Shown piece by piece: positions 17,627-26,159 of a stretch of DNA of 64,000 nt; the stretch's first letter is position 1, and each line of letters begins with the position of its first letter. The translations under genes and the position numbers were made by a program. Source of the stretch: Aliirhizobium smilacinae (GTDB taxonomy: Bacteria; Pseudomonadota; Alphaproteobacteria; Rhizobiales; Rhizobiaceae); contig NZ_VDMN01000001.1 of NCBI RefSeq assembly GCF_006335145.1, positions 1,240,001 to 1,304,000 of the forward strand. Direction: 5' to 3'. The notes below the pieces were generated by a model. It saw nothing but the letters and a program-made list of their open reading frames with translations, was not told where the DNA came from and made no database searches.

Positions 17627-18562
17627 TTATCTTGTGGTTGTCGAAAGAAAAGTGACGGACGGGCTCGCCCCGCCCGCTTTCTCAAGCTGCGTCGGCCGGT
17701 AGCCGAACTGGGTGACCGTGCGCAGCAGCATGCCGAAGCCAACCCTTCTGACATCGCGCGGTGTCCGCATCGCAGTTGCGATACGCAGCAGATGCAGTCC
17801 GTTGCGGATATTGGCGCCGATGCGACCTATCTTGTGGCCGCTGCGGGTTATGCCGCCATAGATCAGCTTTGGTTGAGGCAGCCCGCGGAAACTGCTCCTG
17901 ATCTCCTTCAGATCGCCTTCCGGATTCATGCCCAGTTTCTCGAAGGTCTTGTACACGGCCCCGGTGTAAAGCGGCCTTGTATGCAGAATTGGCGAGGCAT
18001 CGATGAAGGCGGCGCGATAGGCCGGTTTTGCCATCATCATAGTCCAGATATCGTCCTGCCCCCAGCCGGTCGGCCAGCGGTCGAGCACGGGCAGAAGCGT
18101 GCGCAGATAATCCGTGCGGATGATCGGGCACATCGGCTCGACATAATTTGCATAGCGAAGCTGGAATGCCGGGCAATGCGCCGTGACGGGATAGGAAATA
18201 TGGCTCGACGGCAGAAGCGACGGCTGGCCTATATCGAGATCGTTCGAGGCCATGATCTGAAACAGGCTCGACAAGCCGCTCGGCTCGAACAACAGGTCGT
18301 CATCCGGGAACATGATGTAATCGTATCGGTCGAGCAGATCGGGGTTCGCCCGCAGATACCTGCAGGCGCTATCCCATTTCGTGCCCGTATCGACCGAGAG
18401 CGGAAAATCCCCGTCGTCGAGGTCCGTCTGCTGCTCGTCATAAGTGCTCAGTTGCAGGTCCCAGTTTCGCGACGCCTTCGCCTCAAGCAGCCAGTTGCGA
18501 TGCAGCGACAGGCGGCCGACACGGGCGAAGACCAGGTTTCGAACTTGATGAGCGTCAGACAT
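17627..18562 (-). CDS. Putative glycosyltransferase (DUF707-like)
   Basis: 311 aa. Residues ~1-100 lead to the motif YIMFPDDDLLFEP, a triple-Asp metal-binding motif like the DXD of GT-A enzymes; GQDDIW near 190 could be the acceptor/catalytic pair. The pattern resembles DUF707 proteins, which are thought to be glycosyltransferases. The start at 18562 overlaps the upstream methyltransferase stop by one base (TGATG), marking translational coupling; the frame stays open further upstream but inside that gene. Function is inferred from motif and context only. Confidence 0.7.
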   Translation of the reverse strand: MSDAHQVRNLVFARVGRLSLHRNWLLEAKASRNWDLQLSTYDEQQTDLDDGDFPLSVDTGTKWDSACRYLRANPDLLDRYDYIMFPDDDLLFEPSGLSSLFQIMASNDLDIGQPSLLPSSHISYPVTAHCPAFQLRYANYVEPMCPIIRTDYLRTLLPVLDRWPTGWGQDDIWTMMMAKPAYRAAFIDASPILHTRPLYTGAVYKTFEKLGMNPEGDLKEIRSSFRGLPQPKLIYGGITRSGHKIGRIGANIRNGLHLLRIATAMRTPRDVRRVGFGMLLRTVTQFGYRPTQLEKAGGASPSVTFLSTTTR

Positions 18563-19839
18563 CAGGCGACCTCGATCTCCTGCGGATAGGGAATGGCCTT
18601 GAGGAAGGTGCCGCCCTTCTTCTTGTAATCCGCCTGCTGGACGACGATCTCGTCGGCAAAATTCCACGGCAGGATGAGGAGATAGTCGGTCGGCGCGGTG
18701 ACGAGCTCTTCGACCGGCTTGATCGGCAGGCGCACGCCCGGCATGAACTTGCCGACCTTGTGGGTATTGCGATCGACGACGTAGGAAATCGTGCCGTGCG
18801 GCAGGTCCGCGTAGTTGAGCAGCGTGGCGCCCTTGGCGGCGGCGCCGTAAGCGGCGATCGTCTTGCCGGCAGAGTGGAATTCACCCAGCATTCGGCGCAG
18901 TTCATCGCGAATGCCCGAAACGCGCAGGCCGAAATCCCGGTAACATTCGAAACCGGTCAGCCCCATCGCGGCTTCCTCGTCCTGCATCTTGACCAGGCGA
19001 TCCGTCTTGCCGGGCGTCTTGCTGACCCGCAGGCGCAGCGAACCGCCATGGATATCGAGCTTTTTGGCATCGTTGAGATAAAGCCCGTGCCGGCCCATCA
19101 GCGGTTCGAGGGCTGCCAGCGAATAATAGAAGAAATGCTCGTGATAGATCGTGTCGAAGGCGCAGCTTTCGATCAGATCCTTGACGTAAGGGAATTCGAA
19201 TTCGGCAATGCCGTCATCGGCAAGCAGGATCGAAAAACCCTCGACGAAATAGTTGATGTCGTTGACATGGGCGAGCACGTTATTGGCCAGCATGACCGAG
19301 GCGCGCTTGCCTTCCGCGACCAGTTTCGTCGCCACGTCCTTGCCGAAGAAATCGATCACCGTCGGCACACCGATCTCAATCGCTGCCTTGGCCGGGCCGG
19401 AGGCCGGATCAATGCCGAGAACGGGAATGCCCTGTTCGACGAAATTCTTCAGCAGATAGCCGTCATTGCTGGCGATCTCGACGACGAGATTGTCAGGCCC
19501 GAGGCCACGTTCCGCGATGAGATCGAGCGCATGCTCGCGGCTATGGACGAGCAGGGCCGGAATGAAGGAGGAGAAATACGGATAATCCTGACCGAAGAGG
19601 ATTTCCGGCGGCACGTCCTCGCTCACCTGCAGAAGGCCGCATTCCTGGCACAACACGACCTCAAGCGGGAAAAGCGGCTCCTGAACACCGAGCTGTTCGG
19701 GTTCGAGCAGCGCGTTTGCAAGCGGCTGCTGGCCGAGGTCGAGGATCGTGTCCAGATGATTGCCACCGCAGGACCGGCAGGCGGTGATGCGGCCGGATTT
19801 CGGCGTTGATGCTTCCACTTGAATGCTTGCGATAGTCAT
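18562..19839 (-). CDS. SAM-dependent sugar C-methyltransferase (TylC3/NovU type)
   Basis: 425 aa in the three-part layout of NDP-sugar C-methyltransferases. The N-terminal zinc-binding domain has CRSCGG (~21-26) and CQECG (~64-68); the central SAM-binding Rossmann domain has VVEIASNDGYLL (~133); the C-terminal domain has AAYGAAAKGATLL (~335). The catalytic-region motif IYHEHFFYYS is present. These enzymes methylate a carbon of a keto-deoxy NDP-sugar, making a branched sugar. It overlaps the aminopeptidase-like gene by 4 nt upstream and the putative glycosyltransferase gene by 1 nt downstream. Confidence 0.88.
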   Translation of the reverse strand: MTIASIQVEASTPKSGRITACRSCGGNHLDTILDLGQQPLANALLEPEQLGVQEPLFPLEVVLCQECGLLQVSEDVPPEILFGQDYPYFSSFIPALLVHSREHALDLIAERGLGPDNLVVEIASNDGYLLKNFVEQGIPVLGIDPASGPAKAAIEIGVPTVIDFFGKDVATKLVAEGKRASVMLANNVLAHVNDINYFVEGFSILLADDGIAEFEFPYVKDLIESCAFDTIYHEHFFYYSLAALEPLMGRHGLYLNDAKKLDIHGGSLRLRVSKTPGKTDRLVKMQDEEAAMGLTGFECYRDFGLRVSGIRDELRRMLGEFHSAGKTIAAYGAAAKGATLLNYADLPHGTISYVVDRNTHKVGKFMPGVRLPIKPVEELVTAPTDYLLILPWNFADEIVVQQADYKKKGGTFLKAIPYPQEIEVA

Positions 19840-21167
19840 GGCCGAACCTCCGTGATTAATTCAGCGTTCAAACATAATTCTGCGGCTGCGCGTATTCTGG
19901 AGAACGGCGCTTTGGCGCGTTCTGCGATATCGAGAAGCGAGCGGTTGCCGTCGCACTGGTTGAGGATCCAGAGCAGGTCCATCTGCGAGGCACCGCCGGC
20001 TTCCTTCTGTCCGGCAATGGCACGGTAGAGCCCGCGCCGGCCAAGCTGAGGTTCGCCCCTTCCGTCGACGCGGCGATAGGTAACGTTCCGCTGCAGCAGA
20101 TCGATGAGGTCCACCAGCAGCCGAAAGGACTGACCGAGCGCCTCCGACGTGACGAAATCGCAATTGTCGAGCGAGGTATGATATTCCGGAAAGGTGCCGT
20201 GGATGGCACGCATAAGGCAGCCGACCGGAAGAGCGATGCCGGGCGAGCCGTATTGACGCTCGTCATAACCATAGGGCGAGAATTCAAGCGTTTCGAAAGC
20301 GTGGCCGCTGTGCCGCAACACATGCTCCGTCGCCAGATCCACGACGGCGCCGTTGACGGTCTTCTTGTAATGGAACGGCCCGTCGTCACCGATGCAGGTG
20401 AGAACCAGACCGTGGACGATCCGGTCGAGATGATCCTCGTTCTGCGCCAGCCAGGTGATTGCGCCGATGGTTGCCGGCAGGAAGAGGAAGCGGATACCGA
20501 ACCGAGGCTTCGGCTGCGCCAGGAAATGCCGGACGAGCGCGGTCGCGACGGTGATGCCGGACAGGTTGTCGTTGGCGAGGCTCGGGTGGCAGATGTGGAC
20601 GGAGATCAGGATTTCCTGTTCGGTTTCGCCGGGAATGAGGAACTCGCCATAGGTCAACGCGCCATCGGCCAGCTCGCTGTCGATCTCGACCTCGTAAGCC
20701 TCGTCCTGCATCGTCTGCCAGAGCGAATGCGGCAGGCAGAAACCCCAGTTCTCGGCATAATAGGAGGTGCGATAAGGGATTGCGTCCGGCTGGTCCGGCA
20801 GCGTGTGGATATGCGCCGCCAATTGCTCACGGGTGAAGGTGCCGCGGACGGGCACGCTGTAACCGACCACATGCAGGTTGCTGTCGGCAAAATCGACCAG
20901 CACACGACCATCGAGCGTCTTGATCGTCGCTCCGCGAATATTCCACTCGCGCGGCACGTCCCAATCGAAGACCTTTGTGCCGGTGGCAACTTCGTGGATG
21001 TCGAGCGGGATATGCTTTTTCAGCGCCTGCAGCGTCGCACGCACGCCGTCGCCGGTCAGGCTGCGCGGCAGCGGAAACAGCGTCTTGAGCAAAGACATCA
21101 TGTCGAGCGGCAGCAGGGTGCCACCGTCTTCACTGTCCGCAGTCTTGAATACGCCATCCAGCATCAT
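19836..21167 (-). CDS. Aminopeptidase-like protein (DUF2172/DUF4910, COG4310)
   Basis: 443 aa. The N-terminal LFPLPRSLTGDGVR and the zinc-peptidase-like segment SVHICHPSLANDNLSG near residue 192 match the M28-like family COG4310; a winged-helix-like C-terminal domain (~370-443) matches DUF4910. The family is often found in polysaccharide and natural-product sugar clusters, but its reaction is not known to me. ATGA overlaps on both sides tie it tightly to RfbC-like and C-methyltransferase genes, so it is probably part of the sugar pathway (for example amide hydrolysis or a lost peptidase fold), not protein turnover. Confidence 0.8.
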   Translation of the reverse strand: MMLDGVFKTADSEDGGTLLPLDMMSLLKTLFPLPRSLTGDGVRATLQALKKHIPLDIHEVATGTKVFDWDVPREWNIRGATIKTLDGRVLVDFADSNLHVVGYSVPVRGTFTREQLAAHIHTLPDQPDAIPYRTSYYAENWGFCLPHSLWQTMQDEAYEVEIDSELADGALTYGEFLIPGETEQEILISVHICHPSLANDNLSGITVATALVRHFLAQPKPRFGIRFLFLPATIGAITWLAQNEDHLDRIVHGLVLTCIGDDGPFHYKKTVNGAVVDLATEHVLRHSGHAFETLEFSPYGYDERQYGSPGIALPVGCLMRAIHGTFPEYHTSLDNCDFVTSEALGQSFRLLVDLIDLLQRNVTYRRVDGRGEPQLGRRGLYRAIAGQKEAGGASQMDLLWILNQCDGNRSLLDIAERAKAPFSRIRAAAELCLNAELITEVRP

Positions 21168-21724
21168 GCATCGCTCCGTTGGAGCCAGGGCATTCTCGCC
21201 TCAAGATCCGGCCATATCCGATCCTTGTCGGACATTTCCGTTACCGGTTCCGGCCATTCGATCGACAGGAGCGGATCATCGTAACGCGCTCCGTCATAGA
21301 GTTCCGGATAATAGGCCTCGCCCATCAGGTATTCGACAATCGCATCCTCGGTCAGAGCCTGAAACCCGTGGGCGAAACCGGCCGGAATAAACAGCATCTT
21401 CCCTTCGTCTTCGCCGAGTTCGACATGAAATATCTCGCCCAGCGTCTTCGATCCCTCGCGAAGGTCGACTATAACGTCGTGGATGCGTCCATGACTGCAA
21501 CGGACGACCTTGGCATCGGCATGCGGCGCCCTTTGAAAATGCATGCCGCGAACGGCGCCGCGTGTTTTCGTCAGGGACGTATTTCCCTGAATGGGCGTGA
21601 ATGGGACACCGGCATCGTCAAAAAGCTTCGTGCACCATACGCGGGCAAAGCTGCCGCGACTGTCCGCGTGGACCTTGAGATCGATAAGCTTCGCATCCGT
21701 GCCGCCGAGAGAGGTGAAGTTCAT
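21164..21724 (-). CDS. RfbC-like dTDP-4-dehydrorhamnose 3,5-epimerase family protein
   Basis: 186-aa cupin-fold sugar epimerase. Landmark blocks: RGSFARVW near 23, GNTSLTKTRGAVRGMHFQ with the catalytic His near 62, and FIPAGFAHGFQAL near 111. Next to a cytidylyltransferase and a C-methyltransferase it more likely acts on a CDP-4-keto-sugar (3- or 5-epimerisation) than on dTDP-rhamnose, as no RmlA/B/D is present. It starts 21 bases after the rfbF stop and overlaps the next gene by 4 nt. Confidence 0.87.
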   Translation of the reverse strand: MNFTSLGGTDAKLIDLKVHADSRGSFARVWCTKLFDDAGVPFTPIQGNTSLTKTRGAVRGMHFQRAPHADAKVVRCSHGRIHDVIVDLREGSKTLGEIFHVELGEDEGKMLFIPAGFAHGFQALTEDAIVEYLMGEAYYPELYDGARYDDPLLSIEWPEPVTEMSDKDRIWPDLEARMPWLQRSDA

Positions 21725-21745
21725 GACGCCTCCTCGAGCCTGCGG

Positions 21746-22519
21746 CTACCAGACTTTCCACTCAGCCGAGCGGGATGCCCACATGTCGTTCAGCACCGTC
21801 TTGTCGCGCAGCGTATCCATCGGATGCCAGAAGCCACGATGGCGATAGGCCATCAGCTCGCCCTGCTTGGCCAGCTCGTCCATCGGCCCCCTCTCCCACA
21901 TGACCTCGTCGCCTTCGATGAGGTTCAAGACGGAGGGATCGAGGACAAAGAAACCACCGCTGATCCAGGTGCCGCCGTTTTCCGGCTTCTCGTTGAATGC
22001 CTGGACGCGCGGATCCTCGTCTTCCAGATACATCGCGCCGAAACGGCCGACCGGCTGTACGGCGGTGACGGTTGCGCTTTTGCCGTGGTCCTTGTGGAAC
22101 TTCAGCAGTGCCGTCAGGTCTATGTCGCCGACGCCGTCGCCATAGGTCATGAAAAATGGCTCGTTGCCCAGGAGATGCCGAATGCGGGCAAGCCTGCCGC
22201 CGGTCATGGTATCTGAACCCGTATCAGCCAGCGTGACGCGCCAGTCTTCGCTTGGCGGGTCGAGATAGGTGACGTCCGATGTCGCCAGATCGAAGGTCAC
22301 GCTCGATCCACGCATGCGCAGGTCTTCAAAGAACTTCTTGATCAGATGCCCTTTGTAACCACAGCATACGATGAAGTCCTTCACGCCATGAGCGGCGTAT
22401 ATCTTCATGATATGCCAGAGAATTGGCTGTCCGCCAATTTCAACCAAAGGCTTTGGAACAGTCGACGTCTCTTCAGAAAGTCTTGTCCCAAGACCTCCCG
22501 CCAAAATTACTGCTTTCAT
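21746..22519 (-). CDS. rfbF: Glucose-1-phosphate cytidylyltransferase
   Basis: Makes CDP-glucose from CTP and glucose-1-phosphate, the first step of CDP-deoxysugar pathways. MKAVILAGGLGTRLSEET at the N-terminus is the nucleotidyltransferase signature, and KPLVEIGGQPILWHIMKIY follows. From the ATG at 22519 the protein is 257 aa, the standard RfbF length; the frame stays open 11 codons upstream but without family similarity. First gene of the minus-strand cassette running to 13705. The usual partner RfbG (CDP-glucose 4,6-dehydratase) is not adjacent. Confidence 0.92.
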   Translation of the reverse strand: MKAVILAGGLGTRLSEETSTVPKPLVEIGGQPILWHIMKIYAAHGVKDFIVCCGYKGHLIKKFFEDLRMRGSSVTFDLATSDVTYLDPPSEDWRVTLADTGSDTMTGGRLARIRHLLGNEPFFMTYGDGVGDIDLTALLKFHKDHGKSATVTAVQPVGRFGAMYLEDEDPRVQAFNEKPENGGTWISGGFFVLDPSVLNLIEGDEVMWERGPMDELAKQGELMAYRHRGFWHPMDTLRDKTVLNDMWASRSAEWKVW

Positions 22520-22888
22520 AGTAAAACACGCCACCCGCTCTGTGACATCCACAAGAGGATTTCACATTAAACACAAAGGATACTCTAATGCCGGCAATTT
22601 CACGTGATATGCCAAGAAAAACATAAATCATCGGACCGGGCAAGCGCTTTTTAGTTATTGTTAAGCTTTAAAAAATGCAGGTGACAATAATAAAACGAAG
22701 ATCGGGAGAATTGAGCAAAGTTATCCGGCAATAGGCAGGGCAGTCGTCAGAATATCGGGCTTTCGCCTTTGTATCAGACACTGCAGCAGCCACCCGTTGA
22801 GGAGGACCATCAGGGGATAGCCACAGCTCAATCGGGGACACAGCTCGATCATACAAAGCCTGCAAGTCAGCCCAAGGGCGCGGCGCGG
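22520..22888. other. Intergenic region between the flippase and rfbF
   Basis: 369 bases, AT-rich near 22560-22740, with no gene I can support. It should hold the promoter of the rfbF cassette close to 22520-22600. A 65-codon minus-strand frame (22668-22865) has no family features and is not annotated. Confidence 0.6.
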
Positions 22889-24328
22889 TCAGCGTGCATC
22901 AAACAGCTCGAACCGGCCACCGCCGAGCTTCAACCTCAGGCCGAGAGCCAGAAGGGTCGCGCCGTAGCTCGCCGCACCAAAAGCCGCAATCAGGGCCATC
23001 TCGGCGAAGTCCGGTATTACCAGCCCGGCAAGCTGCGTCCGCAGCCAGTAGACGGCAACCACCATCATGGCGCCGGCCACCCCGACCTTCCAGAGGTTGG
23101 CGACCTGCCGTCGCAGGCCAAGGTTCAAAAGGCGGCGCAACAAGAAGACGTAAACGGTCCCCATGACGGCTGCCATGATCAGTCTGGCGAAGATGACACC
23201 CTCGATCGAGAAGAAATAGAAACCGATCGTGGCCGCAGTCGTCCGGAGGACGAAATCGATCAGGTTGATGCGAAACAGAACGTCCGGCCGGTCCAGTGCG
23301 AGGCTCAACGAGATGAGCGTCTGAAAATAGGGTACCGGCAGCATCGAAAGCGACAGGAGAGCCAGGTAAGGCGCGGCTTCCGCCCATTTCGGACCAAGCA
23401 GAAGATTGGTGACGAGATCCGCAGTCAGGGCGATGCCAAGCGTGGCCGGCACACAGATCAGCATGGCGATGCGGATGGCCTTCAGAAACGCGAGGCTCAC
23501 CCGGCCACGGTCGGAACTCATCTTCGAAAACGCCGACATCAGCGGCTGCAGGGCAGGCCCGATGAGGCTCTGCGTCGGGATCAGCGATACATCGTTCGCC
23601 ACCGTGTAACGGCCGAGCATCGCCTTTGGAACGTAAGCGCCGATCATCAGGCGATCATATTGCCAGTTCAGCGCAGACACGACCTGCGATGCGGTGAACC
23701 AGCCCATGAAACCGGCGAAATCACCCAGACGCTGGAGAGAGAAAGACGGGCGGTAACGGGCAAATACATAGGACATAATGGTCGTCACGCTCGCGGCGAC
23801 GACATAGTTGGCGACCAGCGCCCAGTAACCGCCCTCGGTGTAAACGATCACGATAGCCGCGATAAGGCCGCAGACCTTGCTGGTCGTCTCGGCGATGAAG
23901 GTCGGCCGGAAGTCTATATTGCGGGCGAAATACACCATTGCCGGGCTGTACAGCCCCTTCACGACGGTGCCGATCGCAAGGATGCAGACCACCGGAACGA
24001 GTTCCGGATCGCCGTTTATCCAGGAATATGGCCAGGCGCAGCCGATTGTCAGGACCGCGACCGCAATACTTCGCAAAACGGCCAGGGTGAAGCCGGTATC
24101 GAGATGCTGCCGGTCTATCGTGGGAAGGCGCACGAGAGCCTGGGTGACGGGCACTTCCAGTACACTATCGATAATCAGCACCAGCGCCATGGCCAACGCA
24201 GTCACGCCAAAATCGGCGGGAACAAGCAAGCGCGCCAGAATGAGCAGATTGAGGAAATCGACAAGGCGGCCGAACAGGCGCGAGAAAATCAGCCAGGACG
24301 CGCCTCTTAACGTGGCAAATGCAAGCAT
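22889..24328 (-). CDS. Wzx-type polysaccharide flippase (MOP superfamily)
   Basis: Moves lipid-linked repeat units across the inner membrane. 479 aa with about 12-14 hydrophobic helices. The N-terminal RLFGRLVDFLNLLILARLL and the loop YFARNIDFRPTFIAE are typical of the WzxC / polysaccharide synthesis family 3. A TTG at 24346 could extend it by six codons, but the ATG at 24328 has a GAGGG sequence 11 bases upstream. With the Wzy-like protein, ExoY-like transferase and ExoF-like protein it completes a Wzx/Wzy route. Confidence 0.88.
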   Translation of the reverse strand: MLAFATLRGASWLIFSRLFGRLVDFLNLLILARLLVPADFGVTALAMALVLIIDSVLEVPVTQALVRLPTIDRQHLDTGFTLAVLRSIAVAVLTIGCAWPYSWINGDPELVPVVCILAIGTVVKGLYSPAMVYFARNIDFRPTFIAETTSKVCGLIAAIVIVYTEGGYWALVANYVVAASVTTIMSYVFARYRPSFSLQRLGDFAGFMGWFTASQVVSALNWQYDRLMIGAYVPKAMLGRYTVANDVSLIPTQSLIGPALQPLMSAFSKMSSDRGRVSLAFLKAIRIAMLICVPATLGIALTADLVTNLLLGPKWAEAAPYLALLSLSMLPVPYFQTLISLSLALDRPDVLFRINLIDFVLRTTAATIGFYFFSIEGVIFARLIMAAVMGTVYVFLLRRLLNLGLRRQVANLWKVGVAGAMMVVAVYWLRTQLAGLVIPDFAEMALIAAFGAASYGATLLALGLRLKLGGGRFELFDAR

Positions 24329-24745
24329 TGACGACCCAACCCTCAAACAACAGAGACCGTCAGCGGGCCTTTACCAGCAAGGCTCACCGATAGAGAGAGC
24401 TTTCCGCCACCTGGATAGGATGACACGACGCGGAAGACTTCACAAACACAAACTATACGACTTCAACTCAGCCGGAGCGGCTAATTTTTCATCGAAACAT
24501 GCCCTGCAAATACCGGAAACAGCAGCGACACGCCCTTCGACAAGCTGGACGATACACACAACCACGCAATAATCTATACTAAAATCAAAGATATTGTCGA
24601 TATTCTACTGAGTTTCCATTCTACCGACTCGTAACTTATTGTGGATTTCTTCGTCTGATGACACAGTAATTATGGTAAGGATTTAGTCTCTGTGGTATTT
24701 CCCAAAACTATTGTTAGCCTTAGAGCCAACTGTAAAGGGGAATCG
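24329..24745. other. Divergent intergenic region (flippase / mutase-like gene)
   Basis: 417 bases, distinctly AT-rich between 24560 and 24735, with a small direct repeat GATATT-GTC-GATATT near 24590. No gene supported. It must carry the promoters for both divergent genes; I could not assign -35/-10 boxes with confidence. Confidence 0.55.
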
Positions 24746-26143
24746 ATGCATGATTCTTACGAGTTGCAGCAGGAAACGATATCCGAAGCCGAAGTCTTCG
24801 ACGCAATCATCCTGGGCTCAGGCGTAAGCGGCCTGGTGGCTGCTTCAATCCTAATCCAGCAAGACAACAGACGTATTGCGGTTGTCGACGAATATGAAAC
24901 CATCGGCGGAAACCACATCGACTGGTCGGCGAACGGATTTACCTTCGATGTCGGCAGCCTGATTTTTCAGGATGACTCTCCGTTGCTCAAGCATTTTCCG
25001 GAATTGCTGGAACACTATGTTCACATTCATCCGACCTGGGGCAGACTGAACCCTCAGGGAAAAGTTACCCGCTACCCGATTTCGATCCCCGACGACATTC
25101 TGCGTGCCGGACCACTCGCCATCTGCCGGATCGCGCTTTCCGTCATCCATGCGCGTCTTCGGCGCCGGCAGCTGCGCAACGCGAAGGATTTTGCGACATT
25201 CTGGATCGGCAGCTACCTGCTCAAGCGGTCGGGGCTGGAAAATTACATGGCCCGATTTTACGGTGTGCCGCCCGAATATATCGACCTGGAACCGGCGCAG
25301 AAGCGGATGATGTGGATCCAGGAGCATTCTTCGCTCAGGAGCCTGCTGCGAAAGATGCGACAGAAGAAATTGCCCCATATGCAGAACAGGCAGCTTGCAC
25401 GGCCAAAGGAAGGATATGCCGCGCTCTACGAGCCGGCCAAGCTCAGACTGAGCAAAAACGGCATCACCTTCAAGCTCGGAACTCCGATTGCGAAGGTAGA
25501 GAAGGAGGCGGAACAATTTGTCGTGACATGCGCCCGCGGCAACCGGCTCGCCGCTGCGCGCGTGATCTCTACCGTACCGATCAACATCGCCAATCAACTT
25601 TGCGGATTGAGCCAAGAGAAACCGCTGCAGACGATCACGCTTATCAGCCTCTATTTCAGCTTTTCCGGCGAGCGCGGCTTCGAGCAATCGATCCTCTACA
25701 ATTTCTCCTACGAGGCGGCGTGGAAACGACTGACCGTCTATTCGGACTTTTACGGCCGCACCGACGGCCGCGAATATTTTGCAGTCGAAGTGGTCGCCAA
25801 CGATACGATTACAAGTATAGAATTGGCGGAAGCCGAATTCAGGGCGCATGTCGCCAGCAACACCATATTCAATGGCGACCTGAGGCTTGAAGGCGGCCAG
25901 GTTCTGGAAAATGCCTATCCGATCTATACGCATGGCGCACCGGCGGATGCCGCCAGGCAGATCGAGCGGCTGAGGCAATTCGGGATCGAATCTTTCGGTC
26001 GACACGGCGCCTTCAACTATCAGCCGACGGCCCGCGTTTCTACATTGGAAGCGGAGCAGGCTTTGGGCTATCGTCACCCGGTATCGGTCGGCAATCCGAT
26101 ACCGGAACCCACACGACAAGAAATTTGCGCTTATTCCATGTGA
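24746..26143 (+). CDS. UDP-galactopyranose-mutase-like flavoprotein, copy 2
   Basis: 465 aa. The FAD motif AIILGSGVSGLVAAS is followed by ETIGGNHIDW, similar to the HIGGN block of UDP-galactopyranose mutases, and FDVGSLIFQDD. The ATG at 24746 has AGGGG five bases upstream; the frame is open 18 codons further but without homology. Not a close copy of the flavoprotein at 15196-16524; the two share only the fold. It probably rearranges or oxidises a nucleotide sugar for the polysaccharide, with the GT4 that starts 17 bases downstream. Confidence 0.78.
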   Translation: MHDSYELQQETISEAEVFDAIILGSGVSGLVAASILIQQDNRRIAVVDEYETIGGNHIDWSANGFTFDVGSLIFQDDSPLLKHFPELLEHYVHIHPTWGRLNPQGKVTRYPISIPDDILRAGPLAICRIALSVIHARLRRRQLRNAKDFATFWIGSYLLKRSGLENYMARFYGVPPEYIDLEPAQKRMMWIQEHSSLRSLLRKMRQKKLPHMQNRQLARPKEGYAALYEPAKLRLSKNGITFKLGTPIAKVEKEAEQFVVTCARGNRLAAARVISTVPINIANQLCGLSQEKPLQTITLISLYFSFSGERGFEQSILYNFSYEAAWKRLTVYSDFYGRTDGREYFAVEVVANDTITSIELAEAEFRAHVASNTIFNGDLRLEGGQVLENAYPIYTHGAPADAARQIERLRQFGIESFGRHGAFNYQPTARVSTLEAEQALGYRHPVSVGNPIPEPTRQEICAYSM

Positions 26144-26159
26144 GAACGAGTAACCGATC

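Noticed and set aside
22668..22865. 65-codon minus-strand frame between flippase and rfbF
   Set aside because: No ribosome-binding site or family feature, and it extends into AT-rich promoter-like DNA.
22769..24310. 513-codon frame antisense to the flippase
   Set aside because: Highly charged low-complexity product with no domain; the minus strand encodes a clear multi-helix flippase.
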